Below, in pieces: positions 26,075 to 35,024 of a DNA stretch of 64,000 nt. The DNA is from Caldithrix sp964598255. Its GTDB lineage: Bacteria > Calditrichota > Calditrichia > Calditrichales > Calditrichaceae. How positions within the stretch are numbered: the stretch's first letter is position 1; each line of letters starts with the position of its first letter. A program made the translations under genes and the position numbers. The notes beneath the pieces were generated by a model that saw only the letters and a program-made list of their open reading frames with translations, was not told the DNA's origin and searched no databases. Location: contig CAZRBA010000055.1 of assembly GCA_964598255.1 (NCBI GenBank), positions 19,238 to 83,237 of the forward strand, in the 5' to 3' direction.

Positions 26075-27208
26075 TTACAGATACCAGAACAAAAGTGCGT
26101 AAGGCTGAGCGGCGTCACGATTAACTCTGCGCAATTGCCCGGTATAAATCATGGTTAATATTGTAATTATCATTTCCATCTCATTGGTTTCCGCCACCAT
26201 TGTTTTAAGTATATCAAGAAAATAGTACCAGGAACCGTATTTAGGATTTTTCTGATATCTTTGTAGTTTTTTGCCCATTTGTTTTAAACGGGAGTGTGTG
26301 CATACTTCTATTAAACACATAGAGAGAATATCGGAGAATTCTTTGGCTTTTTTGTTAAAACGCGCATCGAAACTTCGCAGTTTTTCTTTGTCCGAATCAG
26401 ACAACTGCCGGTAAAATTGCTTGGCCGATTCAAGTCCTTTGTCTAATTCTTGTTTTGTAAACAAGTCCAATTCGAATTCACCGTCAACTACGGCGGCAAT
26501 GCCTTGGTTAATAACGTCTTCGATTTCATCCAAATTCAGTTCTTCTTCATCATCGTCGTCCGTTTCTCCGATTAACATTTCGAAAAAGCCTGGATAACGG
26601 TCATCGAACGCGTTGACAATTTCGAAATACTTTTCAAACTCTTGGGGGTCGTTTTCATTAAAATCAGGAAAAGATTGGCCAAATTCTTCCTCAAGTTTGA
26701 GAGTGAATTCGTTGAAAACAGTAAAATGTTTTAAAATTATCTCTCTGGTAAGGGGGAACAAAGCTATTTCGGAAGGGGAATGTTTGTGCTTAAAAAAGTC
26801 GATGACGAGTTGCACATCCTTTTCCAGCATTTTGTCCGGTTCGGCCTTTAGGCGTTCGTTAATTGCCAGAAGGTTATCCATAATATTATCGATAAACTCA
26901 TCATCCTTTGCTAAAAATTCTTTGGCCGTTTTAATCAAAGCTTGGTCATAAAGCTCAATGTAGTCCGGATCATTTGGATTAGGAGGTGTATCCAAAATAT
27001 CGGGTTTTAGTTCGGTTAGTTTTTCGGCAAAAATTTCGGAAAGATCGACAAGAGGAAGCAACAATGCATTGAACTCTTTCTGTAAAATAATGTTTATGGT
27101 AGCAGTGATAAATTTTTCCTGAATAAAATAGGCAGGTTGCGTTGGTTTGTACAACGGTTCGATAATCGCCTTTTTCTTTTTTTTGCCGAATTTTTTCTTT
27201 GAAGTCAT
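26075..27208 (-). CDS. Uncharacterised acidic cytoplasmic protein
   Basis: 377 residues that I do not recognise. A lysine-rich N-terminus (residues 3-14) leads into a mainly helical, acidic protein. An acidic stretch lies around 215-232 (ETDDDDEEELNLDEIEDVI). There is no signal peptide, membrane helix, or nucleotide- or metal-binding motif. Reading-frame length and amino-acid composition look like a real gene. The start ATG at 27208 follows AAAAGG at a suitable distance. It stands alone between the menI-like gene and the aminopeptidase. Confidence 0.75.
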   Translation of the reverse strand: MTSKKKFGKKKKKAIIEPLYKPTQPAYFIQEKFITATINIILQKEFNALLLPLVDLSEIFAEKLTELKPDILDTPPNPNDPDYIELYDQALIKTAKEFLAKDDEFIDNIMDNLLAINERLKAEPDKMLEKDVQLVIDFFKHKHSPSEIALFPLTREIILKHFTVFNEFTLKLEEEFGQSFPDFNENDPQEFEKYFEIVNAFDDRYPGFFEMLIGETDDDDEEELNLDEIEDVINQGIAAVVDGEFELDLFTKQELDKGLESAKQFYRQLSDSDKEKLRSFDARFNKKAKEFSDILSMCLIEVCTHSRLKQMGKKLQRYQKNPKYGSWYYFLDILKTMVAETNEMEMIITILTMIYTGQLRRVNRDAAQPYALLFWYL

Positions 27209-27473
27209 TTTTTTATCCTTTTGAAAAATAAGTAATTACTTCATTCATTTGTCAACCGCAAAAGCAGCGAAAAATGAATAATTTAGGCTATATATTCTAA
27301 AGTAGCATGGATTGCATACCGAATCAAATTTCTTTCGAAAGTTAATGAAGTCATCGTGCATTACAAAATCGTAAAAGTATTTGTACGGAAAAACTTCCTT
27401 TGATTGCTTTTCAAAAGAGCCGTATATTTCCAAAGGTTAAAATTGCACTTTATCGAATGAAAGGAATAGTTTT

Positions 27474-28709
27474 ATGCAAGTGAACATACCTCGTGAAAAA
27501 TTGGAAAAATGGGCGGATTACCTGCTCGATTATTCGTTGGGCGGCGTGCAAAAAGACGACGTAATTATGCTAAAGGGCGAACACATTACCTGGCCGCTTT
27601 TGGAAGTGTTGCAGGAAAAGATCATCAAAGCCGGGGGCATTCCCGATATGAATATTGTGGCGCCCGATAACGATCGCGGTAAAGTGTGGGGCGCGGCCAT
27701 GGCCCGCTACGGAACGGAAGAACAAATAAAACGTGTACCCCAGTGGCACATCGATCGCTACAAGGCCATGACCAAATACATCGAAGTTTTGGGCGCCGAA
27801 AATCCGCAACTGTTTGCCAATTTACCGGAAGAAACTTCTCAGGCGGTAATGCGCGCCGACGAGCCGCTCAAAGAAATCCGTTTGCTTAAACCATGGGTTT
27901 TAACGTTGTTTCCAACACAAGGATTTGCCGAAATGGAAGGAATGAGTCTGGAACGCTACACCGAAGTAGTGGTCAATGCTTCTATGGTCGATCCGCGCAT
28001 GCTGGATGAGGTGGAGGAAGATATTTACCGCCTGATGGATCAAAGCAAACAAATTCGCATCGTTACCGAGCATCCGCACACGGGCAAGGAACTGGAATTA
28101 AGAATGGATATCGATCAGCGTTTTGCCATTAAGTGTACGGGCAAACGCAATTTTCCCGACGGTGAAGTATTTACCAGCCCCAATGCCGATACAGTAAACG
28201 GTGAAATTTTTGTCGATTTGCCGGTTTCGTTTGTGGGCCAGACCATTAAGGGCATCTATTTGAAATTCGAGAACGGAAAAATTACGGATTACAAAGCCGA
28301 TACTGGGCACGAAGCCTTACAAAAAATCATCGAAACCGACGAGGGTTCACATCGCCTTGGCGAAGTGGCTTTGGGCATGAACAACGGTATCGAGGAAGTC
28401 CTCAAACATCCTTTGTTCGTGGAAAAGGTGGGAGGTACCCTACATATCGCCATTGGCGCCAGTTATCCCGAATGTTACGTACAAGATCCGGCTTCGGAAG
28501 AGGGGCGTAAATTAGCTGACGAATTGTACAAACGCGGCAAGTTGAACCGTTCGGCCCAGCATGTGGATATCGTCACAGATTTCCGTCCCGGGGGCAGCGG
28601 ACGCGCGGTGTACCTGGATGACGTAAAATTGGAAATTAAAGACAATATTTGGGTTGTCCCGGAAGAGCACAAAGTAAAAGGAAGGTTCGGCATCGAGTCG
28701 CGCTGGTAG
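27474..28709 (+). CDS. M29 family metallo-aminopeptidase
   Basis: A 411-residue protein of the thermophilic aminopeptidase family M29 (AmpS/AmpT/PepS). EGSHRLGEVALGMN contains a metal-ligand glutamate. GGTLHIAIGASYPE and HVDIVTDFRPGG contain further metal-site residues (His, Tyr, His, Asp). The ribosome site AAAGGAAT is well placed. It would release N-terminal amino acids from cytosolic peptides, and no signal peptide is present. An intrinsic terminator follows 15 bases after the stop. Confidence 0.9.
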   Translation: MQVNIPREKLEKWADYLLDYSLGGVQKDDVIMLKGEHITWPLLEVLQEKIIKAGGIPDMNIVAPDNDRGKVWGAAMARYGTEEQIKRVPQWHIDRYKAMTKYIEVLGAENPQLFANLPEETSQAVMRADEPLKEIRLLKPWVLTLFPTQGFAEMEGMSLERYTEVVVNASMVDPRMLDEVEEDIYRLMDQSKQIRIVTEHPHTGKELELRMDIDQRFAIKCTGKRNFPDGEVFTSPNADTVNGEIFVDLPVSFVGQTIKGIYLKFENGKITDYKADTGHEALQKIIETDEGSHRLGEVALGMNNGIEEVLKHPLFVEKVGGTLHIAIGASYPECYVQDPASEEGRKLADELYKRGKLNRSAQHVDIVTDFRPGGSGRAVYLDDVKLEIKDNIWVVPEEHKVKGRFGIESRW

Positions 28710-28724
28710 ATAAATAGCGAATGT

Positions 28725-28757
28725 CAGGTAAAAAGGGTTGCCTGTCCGTTTTTTTTT
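28725..28757 (+). terminator. Rho-independent terminator after the M29 aminopeptidase
   Basis: CAGGTAA (28725-28731) pairs with TTGCCTG (28738-28744), with one G-U pair and a 6-base loop. TCCG and nine T bases follow. Confidence 0.7.
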
Positions 28758-28974
28758 CGGAAGTTAAAATCGTAAGTTTTGCTGGATCAATTGCAATTGA
28801 AGGAATGTCGGGTCGGAAAATAGCGTTAGGCGATTAAATATGAGAAAACCGTGAAAAGGGCTGCAGGCACCCCGAGGAGAAAAAGCGGGAAAGGCAGACC
28901 TATTTAAGGAATGGGGCCATTTAAGATTTGCAAATTGCAATTATTATCTTTAAATTTATTATTTGTTTGGAAGT
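28758..28974 (+). other. Structured untranslated leader of the rimP-nusA-infB operon
   Basis: This 217-base stretch has no open gene. A perfect 14-base palindrome lies at 28787-28800. A GC-rich island at 28855-28900 stands out from AT-rich surroundings. In it CTGC (28861-28864) pairs with GCAG (28894-28897), enclosing CCCG (28871-28874) paired with CGGG (28886-28889). GGGGCC at 28913-28918 could compete for the CCCC run. I could not match it to a known riboswitch class. No tRNA is seen, although E. coli has metY at this place. Confidence 0.4.
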
Positions 28975-29001
28975 AAAGTGGGTCATGGAACCCACTTTTT
29001 T
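28975..29001 (+). terminator. Intrinsic terminator or attenuator just before rimP
   Basis: AAAGTGGGT (28975-28983) pairs perfectly with ACCCACTTT (28990-28998) around CATGGA, and the T-run continues to 29001. It ends 17 bases before the rimP start codon and upstream of its ribosome site. It would therefore stop transcription into the operon unless antitermination occurs, or else cap the preceding transcript. Confidence 0.65.
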
Positions 29002-29018
29002 GTTATTTGGAGTTTGGT

Positions 29019-29471
29019 ATGGATCTGAAAGAAAAGATCGAAGCATTAGTACAGCCGATTTGTGAAAACAACGGATTCTATTTGCTCGATCTGAAAGTAA
29101 AGGGCGATTTACGTCATTTGGTGATTCAGGTATTTGCCGATAACGAAAAAGGCATAACGATTGACGATTGCGCGTTTTTATCCCGCCGAATTCAGGACGA
29201 ATTGGATATGGACGAGTCGCTGTTTATGAATTACCGATTGGATGTTTCGTCGCCTGGTTTGGATCATCCCTTGCGGTACGACTGGGAATTCAAAAAGAAT
29301 TTGGGGCGTCCGCTGGTGGTTAAGTATTTTATTGAGCCAGACAAGCTTTGGCGCGTAAGCGGAAAATTAATTGACTTTAATTCCGAGCAAATTGTATTGG
29401 AAAGCAAACGTGGAACTTTGGAGATTAAGCGTGATGACATTAAACAAGCAAAAGTTAAATTGCAATGGTAA
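29019..29471 (+). CDS. rimP: Ribosome maturation factor RimP
   Basis: A 150-residue two-domain protein needed for 30S subunit maturation. The ATG at 29019 has GGAG 8 bases upstream and fits the usual N-terminus; a TTG 4 codons earlier is less likely. Family motifs are ENNGFYLLDLKVKG, DDCAFLSRRIQDELD and YRLDVSSPGLDHPL. It opens the rimP-nusA-infB operon, 18 bases before nusA, in the order conserved across bacteria. Confidence 0.93.
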   Translation: MDLKEKIEALVQPICENNGFYLLDLKVKGDLRHLVIQVFADNEKGITIDDCAFLSRRIQDELDMDESLFMNYRLDVSSPGLDHPLRYDWEFKKNLGRPLVVKYFIEPDKLWRVSGKLIDFNSEQIVLESKRGTLEIKRDDIKQAKVKLQW

Positions 29472-29489
29472 AAGGGGAGTGAGGCACGT

Positions 29490-30812
29490 ATGAATACCGA
29501 AATTATGGAAGCCATCACCCAAATCGCAAAAGACAAGCGTATTGACAAAGATAACCTGCGCGATATTCTGGAGAATATTTTTCTGAATATGATCCAGAAA
29601 AAATTCGGTACTACCGAAAATTTTGATGTAATCGTAAATATTGATAAGGGTGATATTGAAATTTATCAGGAAAAGACGGTTGTGGAAAAGGTGGAAGATC
29701 CGGTTAGCGAAATCGACCTGGAATCAGCCCAAAAAATAGATCCCGATGCGGAAATCGGCGAAGAAATCGTGGAAATTATCGATCCGCGTATGTTCGGGCG
29801 ACGATTAATTGCCTCAGCCAAACAGAATTTGGGGCAGCGCATTCGCGATTTTGAACGCGAACATGTTTTGGAAGAATACCGTAACCGTATCGGTGAGATT
29901 ATTATCGGTGATATTCATCAGATTAACAATAAGGGGATTTACATTAATCAGGACAAAACCGAGGTCTTTTTGCCGCGCAGCGAAAAAATTCCCAGCGAAA
30001 TATTACGGCGTGGGCAAACCGTGCGCTGCCTGATTAAGGAAGTACGCGAAGATAGAAAAGGGCACAGTCCCGAAATCATCGTTAGCCGGGCGGATAATCA
30101 ATTTTTAGTGCGTCTGTTCGAGCTGGAAGTGCCCGAAATTTACGACGGCATTGTGGAAATTAAATCCGTAGCCCGCGATCCGGGCGAACGGGCCAAAGTA
30201 GCCGTGGAATCCATCGACCGCCGCATTGACGCGGTAGGCGCTTGTGTGGGCATGAAGGGCGTACGCATTCAGGCCATTGTGCGCGAGTTAAACAACGAAA
30301 AAATCGATATTATCAACTATTCCAGCGAGCCGGAAATTTTTATTTCCCGTGCGCTTACGCCGGCCAAGCCAATTAAAGTGATTGTAAACGAAGAAGAAAA
30401 AATGGCCGTGGCCATTATTCGGGACGATGAAATTTCGCTGGCTATTGGCAAGGGCGGGCAAAATTTGCGTTTGGCTTCGCAGCTTACCGGTTATCAAATA
30501 GAACCCTTGCGTGAATCGGAATACGAGAAAGAAACCACGGCACCCGAATCGGTTTCCATAGAAGACATGGTCGGTATTCCGGAAGGAATTAAGCGTAAGC
30601 TTATTGATGCGGATATCTTGTACGCCCATGAAATTTTGGAACAGGGTAAAGAGAATCTGACCAAAATTTCGGGTATCGGAGACAAATCGGCGGATAAAAT
30701 AATGGAAATTGCCAGACAATATGTGGAACCGGAAGATGAGTTTGACGAGCCGGAAGAAAAAACGCAACAAGAACAACAGGCCAAAAGCGAAGACAAAGAA
30801 AAAGAAGAATAA
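29490..30812 (+). CDS. nusA: Transcription termination/antitermination factor NusA
   Basis: A 440-residue RNA-polymerase-associated factor. N-terminal RNAP-binding domain at about 1-130; S1 domain at about 135-200 (IGDIHQINNKGIYI, FLPRSEKIP); KH domains at about 210-350, including VGACVGMKGVRIQAIV and LAIGKGGQNLRLAS. A C-terminal helix-hairpin-helix segment (ILEQGKENLTKISGIGDKSADKI) is followed by an acidic glutamine-rich tail. It would control pausing and termination. It could also regulate its own operon through the attenuator-like hairpin before rimP; this is inference. Confidence 0.96.
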   Translation: MNTEIMEAITQIAKDKRIDKDNLRDILENIFLNMIQKKFGTTENFDVIVNIDKGDIEIYQEKTVVEKVEDPVSEIDLESAQKIDPDAEIGEEIVEIIDPRMFGRRLIASAKQNLGQRIRDFEREHVLEEYRNRIGEIIIGDIHQINNKGIYINQDKTEVFLPRSEKIPSEILRRGQTVRCLIKEVREDRKGHSPEIIVSRADNQFLVRLFELEVPEIYDGIVEIKSVARDPGERAKVAVESIDRRIDAVGACVGMKGVRIQAIVRELNNEKIDIINYSSEPEIFISRALTPAKPIKVIVNEEEKMAVAIIRDDEISLAIGKGGQNLRLASQLTGYQIEPLRESEYEKETTAPESVSIEDMVGIPEGIKRKLIDADILYAHEILEQGKENLTKISGIGDKSADKIMEIARQYVEPEDEFDEPEEKTQQEQQAKSEDKEKEE

Positions 30813-30819
30813 ATTTTAA

Positions 30820-30842
30820 AGTATTGATGGAATTTCAATACT
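30820..30842 (+). other. Stem-loop between nusA and infB
   Basis: AGTATTGA (30820-30827) pairs with TCAATACT (30835-30842) around a 7-base loop, just upstream of the infB ribosome site (GATGGAG). There is no T-run, so it is more likely a processing or translation-control structure than a terminator. Confidence 0.4.
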
Positions 30843-30856
30843 AAGATGGAGTTTAA

Positions 30857-33592
30857 ATGGCTGCAGGGAAAAAATACAAAATATTCAAAATCTGCAAGGA
30901 ATTAAACCTTGGGACCGATACGATTATTGGCTTTCTGGAGAAGAAAGGAATTAAGGTAGCCGGCCCAAACGCTTCGGTAACAGAAGATGTGTACGTCGAA
31001 ATACTGGAGAAATTTGCGCAGGATAAGGCTAAGGCAGAGCAGTTAAAAGCACGTCGGCAAAAAGAAAGCGGCGTGGAAGCGGTTGAAGAGGCCGTGGAAG
31101 AAAAGGCATCCGAAGCAAAGCAACCTTCTTATCTGGATGTGCTTAAAGAGTCCATTGAAAAGGATGCGGAAGCGATTTCCAAAGGAACGGTTGAGTCGAA
31201 AGTTAAAAAGACAAAGACCAAAGCCAAAAAAGCGTCTGCCAAAAAAGAACCCAAAGCAGCCCGGACTCCGGAAGCGGTTGAATCAAAAACCGTTGAGGAA
31301 AAGCCGCTTAAGGCCGAAACCCCGTCCGTGGCCGAAACACAGCAACCGGAAGTAGCGGAAAAGGAAGTTAAAGTTGCTGCGGAACCGGCTGCAAAAGAAC
31401 CGGAAAAAGCGCAGGAGGTTGCTAAAACCGAAGCTCCGGCCGTTGCGCCTGCGCCGATTAAAAAAGCCGAAAAGGCGGAAAAAGACAAAGAAACCAAGAA
31501 ATCGGGTAAGAAAAAAGCAAAACCCGAGGCCAAGAAAAAAGAAGAGCTCGAAGCAGGATTAAGCGAAAAAGAGAAAAAGCGGCGCAAAGCTCTTGAAATG
31601 ATCCGCAAAGAAAAGGGCGGTCGAAAACGTGGCAAGCGGATTGATCTTACGGCCATTGGTGAAGAAGGAGAAATAAGGCCGAGCGGACGCCGTAAAAAGA
31701 AGAAGAAAAAAGCTCAGGTAGATATGAAAGAGGTGCAGGAAACGCTTAAGAAAACCCTGGCCTCTATGGATGCCAAAGGCCGCAAACCCAAAAAACAGAA
31801 AAAAGCCAAAGAAGACGTTGCGGATGAAAACGAAGAAAAGATAATTCGCGTGGCCGAGTTTATTTCGGCAAACGAATTGGCCAATCTTTTGGATGTGCCT
31901 GTTTCCGAAGTAATTATGAAATGTTTGGACTTGGGGTTGGTTGTAACCATTAACCAACGTCTGGATATCGATACCATTACCTTGATTGCCGAAGAATACG
32001 GTTACAAAGTGGAAGAACAGTTTGCTACCGAATTTGTTTCGGAGGAGGAAGAAGACGAGGAAGAAAGCGAAGAAAATCTGGTTCCGCGCGCACCCATTGT
32101 AACCATTATGGGACATGTGGATCATGGTAAAACGTCTTTGTTGGATTATTTGCGCAAGAGTAATATTACCGCCGGTGAAGCGGGCGGAATTACCCAGCAC
32201 ATCGGTGCGTACGAAGTGGAATACGAAGGGAAAAAGATCACCTTCTTAGATACGCCTGGTCACGAAGCCTTTACGGCCATGCGCGCCCGCGGAGCACAGG
32301 TAACGGATATCGTTATTCTGGTGATTGCCGCCGACGACGCCGTAATGCCGCAAACCGATGAAGCGATTGACCACGCAAAAGCGGCTGGTGTACGTATGGT
32401 CATTGCCATTAACAAAATTGACAAGCCGGGTGCCAATCCGGAGCGTATTAAGCAGCAGTTGGCCGAACGTGATATTTTAGTGGAAGAATGGGGTGGTACG
32501 TATCAAAGTGCGGAAATTTCGGCCAAAACCGGTCAGGGAATTCCCGAACTGCTGGAAAAGGTTCTTTTGGAAGCCGAAATGCTCGATTTGAAAGCCAATC
32601 CCAAAAAAAGAGCGTCCGGTGTGGTTATCGAATCCCGTTTGGACAAAGGGAAAGGGCCCATTGCCACGGTATTGGTGCAAGACGGAACGCTTCATGTGGG
32701 CGATCATTTTGTGGCCGGATTGTATTACGGTCGTGTGCGCGCCTTGTTAAACGAAAGCGGAGACAAAATAAAAGAGGTTGGTCCCTCTCAGCCAGCCGTT
32801 GTACTCGGATTCGAAGGAGTTCCGCAGGCCGGCGATCGTTTTGTGGTAATGAAAGATGAAAAAGCAGCCCGCGAACTAAGCCTAAAACGCCAGCAGTTGC
32901 GCCGTGAGCAGGAAGTAAAGCAGGTTAAAATGCTTACTTTGCAACAACTTTCCGAACAAATTGCTCAGGGTGAAATGCATGATTTGCCGGTTATTATCAA
33001 AGCGGATGTGGATGGTTCGGCAGAAGCTATTTCCGATGCTTTGATTAACTTGAATACCGACGAAGTAAAAATAAATGTCGTGCGCAAGGCGGTAGGGCCT
33101 ATTACGGAATCGGATGTACTGTTAGCTTCGGCATCGGGCGCGGTTATTATCGGATTTAATGTTCGCGCCAATATGAAAGCCAAAGAGCTGGCCTCCAAAG
33201 AAAATGTGGATATTCGTACCTATCGTGTGATTTACGATATCATTAACGATATTAAAATGGCTATGGAAGGTTTGTTAAAACCGACCTTCGAAGAAAACGT
33301 ATTGGGCCAGGCCGAAGTGCGGGAAACCTTCAAAATTTCGCGCATTGGCACCATTGCCGGTTGTTACGTGATTAACGGAAAAATTCCGCGTAATGCCAAA
33401 ATTCGCGTGGTACGCGATGATGTGGAAATTTATGCCGGAAAAATCGCCTCCTTAAAACGTTTTAAAGAAGACGTGCGCGAAGTGGCCAGCGGGTTCGAAT
33501 GCGGCATTCAAATAGAAAACTTTAACGATTTGAAGATTGGCGATATTATCGAAGCCTACGAACTGACGGAAGTAAAACGCAAACTGGCCTGA
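30857..33592 (+). CDS. infB: Translation initiation factor IF-2
   Basis: A 911-residue GTPase that brings initiator tRNA to the 30S subunit. An N-terminal IF2-N domain (about 5-55) is followed by a long low-complexity region of Lys, Glu, Ala and Pro to about residue 325. A second IF2-N-like domain comes before the G domain. G1 is GHVDHGKT near residue 418, G3 is DTPGHEAF and G4 is NKID. Domains II-IV follow to the end. The lysine- and alanine-rich linker differs widely between species and is not itself unusual. Confidence 0.97.
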   Translation: MAAGKKYKIFKICKELNLGTDTIIGFLEKKGIKVAGPNASVTEDVYVEILEKFAQDKAKAEQLKARRQKESGVEAVEEAVEEKASEAKQPSYLDVLKESIEKDAEAISKGTVESKVKKTKTKAKKASAKKEPKAARTPEAVESKTVEEKPLKAETPSVAETQQPEVAEKEVKVAAEPAAKEPEKAQEVAKTEAPAVAPAPIKKAEKAEKDKETKKSGKKKAKPEAKKKEELEAGLSEKEKKRRKALEMIRKEKGGRKRGKRIDLTAIGEEGEIRPSGRRKKKKKKAQVDMKEVQETLKKTLASMDAKGRKPKKQKKAKEDVADENEEKIIRVAEFISANELANLLDVPVSEVIMKCLDLGLVVTINQRLDIDTITLIAEEYGYKVEEQFATEFVSEEEEDEEESEENLVPRAPIVTIMGHVDHGKTSLLDYLRKSNITAGEAGGITQHIGAYEVEYEGKKITFLDTPGHEAFTAMRARGAQVTDIVILVIAADDAVMPQTDEAIDHAKAAGVRMVIAINKIDKPGANPERIKQQLAERDILVEEWGGTYQSAEISAKTGQGIPELLEKVLLEAEMLDLKANPKKRASGVVIESRLDKGKGPIATVLVQDGTLHVGDHFVAGLYYGRVRALLNESGDKIKEVGPSQPAVVLGFEGVPQAGDRFVVMKDEKAARELSLKRQQLRREQEVKQVKMLTLQQLSEQIAQGEMHDLPVIIKADVDGSAEAISDALINLNTDEVKINVVRKAVGPITESDVLLASASGAVIIGFNVRANMKAKELASKENVDIRTYRVIYDIINDIKMAMEGLLKPTFEENVLGQAEVRETFKISRIGTIAGCYVINGKIPRNAKIRVVRDDVEIYAGKIASLKRFKEDVREVASGFECGIQIENFNDLKIGDIIEAYELTEVKRKLA

Positions 33593-33687
33593 CAAATCGT
33601 TTGTTTGCAAACGGTAAGGAGATAAACACAGAATCGGCGTGGGGCCGGACGCGTTTTAAATTCGAACATAAAAAACGGCGAAAAAAC

Positions 33688-33969
33688 ATGGTTGTTGCCT
33701 TGTTGAATGTTGAGATTTTGGTTCCGGGCAGTAGTTCTTTAAAAGAAAAGCGTAGTGTACTAAAGCGCATTAAAGATCGTTCGCGTAATAAATTTAATGT
33801 TTCGGTAGCGGAAGTGGCTTTTCAGGATAAATGGCAACGCGCTCAACTGGCCTTTGCCACTGTAAGTAACGATTATAAACGAGCCGAGGAAACCCTGCAA
33901 AACGTATTTAAGATGTTGGATTCCGATTACGGCTTTGAAATTGTTCAATTTAACATCGAGTATTTGTAA
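33688..33969 (+). CDS. DUF503 domain-containing protein (YlxP-like)
   Basis: A 93-residue protein. The start at 33688 is chosen because MVVALLNVEILVPGSSSLKEKRS matches the family N-terminus, although no clear ribosome site precedes it; the frame is open to 33601. KEKRSVLKRIKDR and FNVSVAEV are the conserved motifs. DUF503 genes sit between infB and rbfA in many bacteria, and a link to ribosome assembly is suspected from that context. The rbfA start follows the stop by one base. Confidence 0.85.
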   Translation: MVVALLNVEILVPGSSSLKEKRSVLKRIKDRSRNKFNVSVAEVAFQDKWQRAQLAFATVSNDYKRAEETLQNVFKMLDSDYGFEIVQFNIEYL

Positions 33970-33970
33970 A

Positions 33971-34336
33971 ATGGCAGAAGGCAGAAGAGTAAAACGATAT
34001 AACGATTTGATTAAGCGGGTCGTTAGCGAAGTGATCGAATTCAAATTGAGCGATCCCAATAAAGGTATGATTACCGTAACTCAGGTAAAAGTATCTCCCG
34101 ATTTGCGCATTGCTTCCGTTTATTACACCGTTTTGGGCGGTGAAAAACAAAAAGCCAAAACCAAAGAGGTTCTAAAGCGTTCCGCCTCGTTTATTCGTAA
34201 CGAAATAAAGCCGTTTATTACCGCGCGCTGGCTGCCCGAACTGCGGTTTTTTTACGATGAACGATTGGAATATGCCGAGCATATTAACGAATTGTTGAAA
34301 TCCATTAAGCATGATTCCGATTCTGAAGAAAAATGA
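33971..34336 (+). CDS. rbfA: Ribosome-binding factor A
   Basis: A 121-residue KH-like protein that assists 16S rRNA 5'-end maturation and 30S assembly. The ATG at 33971 (MAEGRRVKRYNDLIKR) matches the family start. VTQVKVSPDLRIASVYYTVLG and LPELRFFYDERLEYAEHI are diagnostic. Its 3' end overlaps the truB start by 26 bases. Confidence 0.93.
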   Translation: MAEGRRVKRYNDLIKRVVSEVIEFKLSDPNKGMITVTQVKVSPDLRIASVYYTVLGGEKQKAKTKEVLKRSASFIRNEIKPFITARWLPELRFFYDERLEYAEHINELLKSIKHDSDSEEK

Positions 34337-35024
34337 ACCCTGGCCGGAAGAATTTCCGCAAGAGGGTTTTGTTGTTTTGATAAATAAACCCGAAGAATGG
34401 ACGTCCTTTGACGTAGTGAATAAAATACGTCGTAGTTTAAAAATTAAAAAGGTCGGACATGCCGGAACGCTGGATCCCTTTGCCACCGGGTTGCTAATTG
34501 TTGGTGTGGGCAAAGGCACACGTTACATGCAACAGTTTGTCGGCTTGGAAAAACGCTATCTGGCACGGATGTGTTTGGGCGGCGAAACCGATACCTATGA
34601 CAAAACCGGACAAATTGTAGTTCGGAAAGCCATCGATGGGGTAGATGAAGCCCAAGTGCAACAGGTGGTTGCCACTATGGTGGGTGAGCAAATGCAATTG
34701 CCACCCATGTATTCCGCTAAAAAAGTAAACGGTATTCCGCTGTACAAACTGGCGCGTAAGGGGAAAGTGATAAAACGAAAACCCGTACCCATTACCGTCT
34801 ACCAGGCGCGTTTACTACGGTTCGATTTGCCTTATGTAACGGTAGAATTATTGGTTTCCAAAGGCACGTATGTGCGTTCATTGGCCCACGAGTTAGGCCG
34901 GCGCTTAGGAACAGGCGCCTATTTAGATGCCTTACAAAGGACCCAAATAGGAGCGTACCGCGTTGAAGACAGTTTTGAAATTAATGCGTTTGTAGACTTA
35001 TGGAAGACGAAAGTAGGCAGATGA
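34311..35024 (+). CDS. truB: tRNA pseudouridine(55) synthase
   Basis: A 237-residue enzyme that makes pseudouridine 55 in the tRNA T-loop. The catalytic aspartate is in GHAGTLDPFATGLL. KRYLARMCLGGETDTYDKTG, PPMYSAKKVNGIPLYKLAR and VSKGTYVRSLAHELGR are further family motifs. The C-terminal PUA domain is absent or very short, as in the compact bacterial forms. The stop overlaps the ribF start in an ATGA arrangement. Confidence 0.95.
   Translation: MIPILKKNEPWPEEFPQEGFVVLINKPEEWTSFDVVNKIRRSLKIKKVGHAGTLDPFATGLLIVGVGKGTRYMQQFVGLEKRYLARMCLGGETDTYDKTGQIVVRKAIDGVDEAQVQQVVATMVGEQMQLPPMYSAKKVNGIPLYKLARKGKVIKRKPVPITVYQARLLRFDLPYVTVELLVSKGTYVRSLAHELGRRLGTGAYLDALQRTQIGAYRVEDSFEINAFVDLWKTKVGR

Noticed and set aside
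27245..27433. Minus-strand 62-codon reading frame before the M29 gene
   Set aside because: Aromatic-rich composition with no family likeness, no good ribosome site, and it lies in the promoter region of the aminopeptidase.
28710..29018. A tRNA gene before rimP, as in E. coli
   Set aside because: No cloverleaf pattern, no T-loop consensus and no CCA end can be seen; only stem-loops are present.
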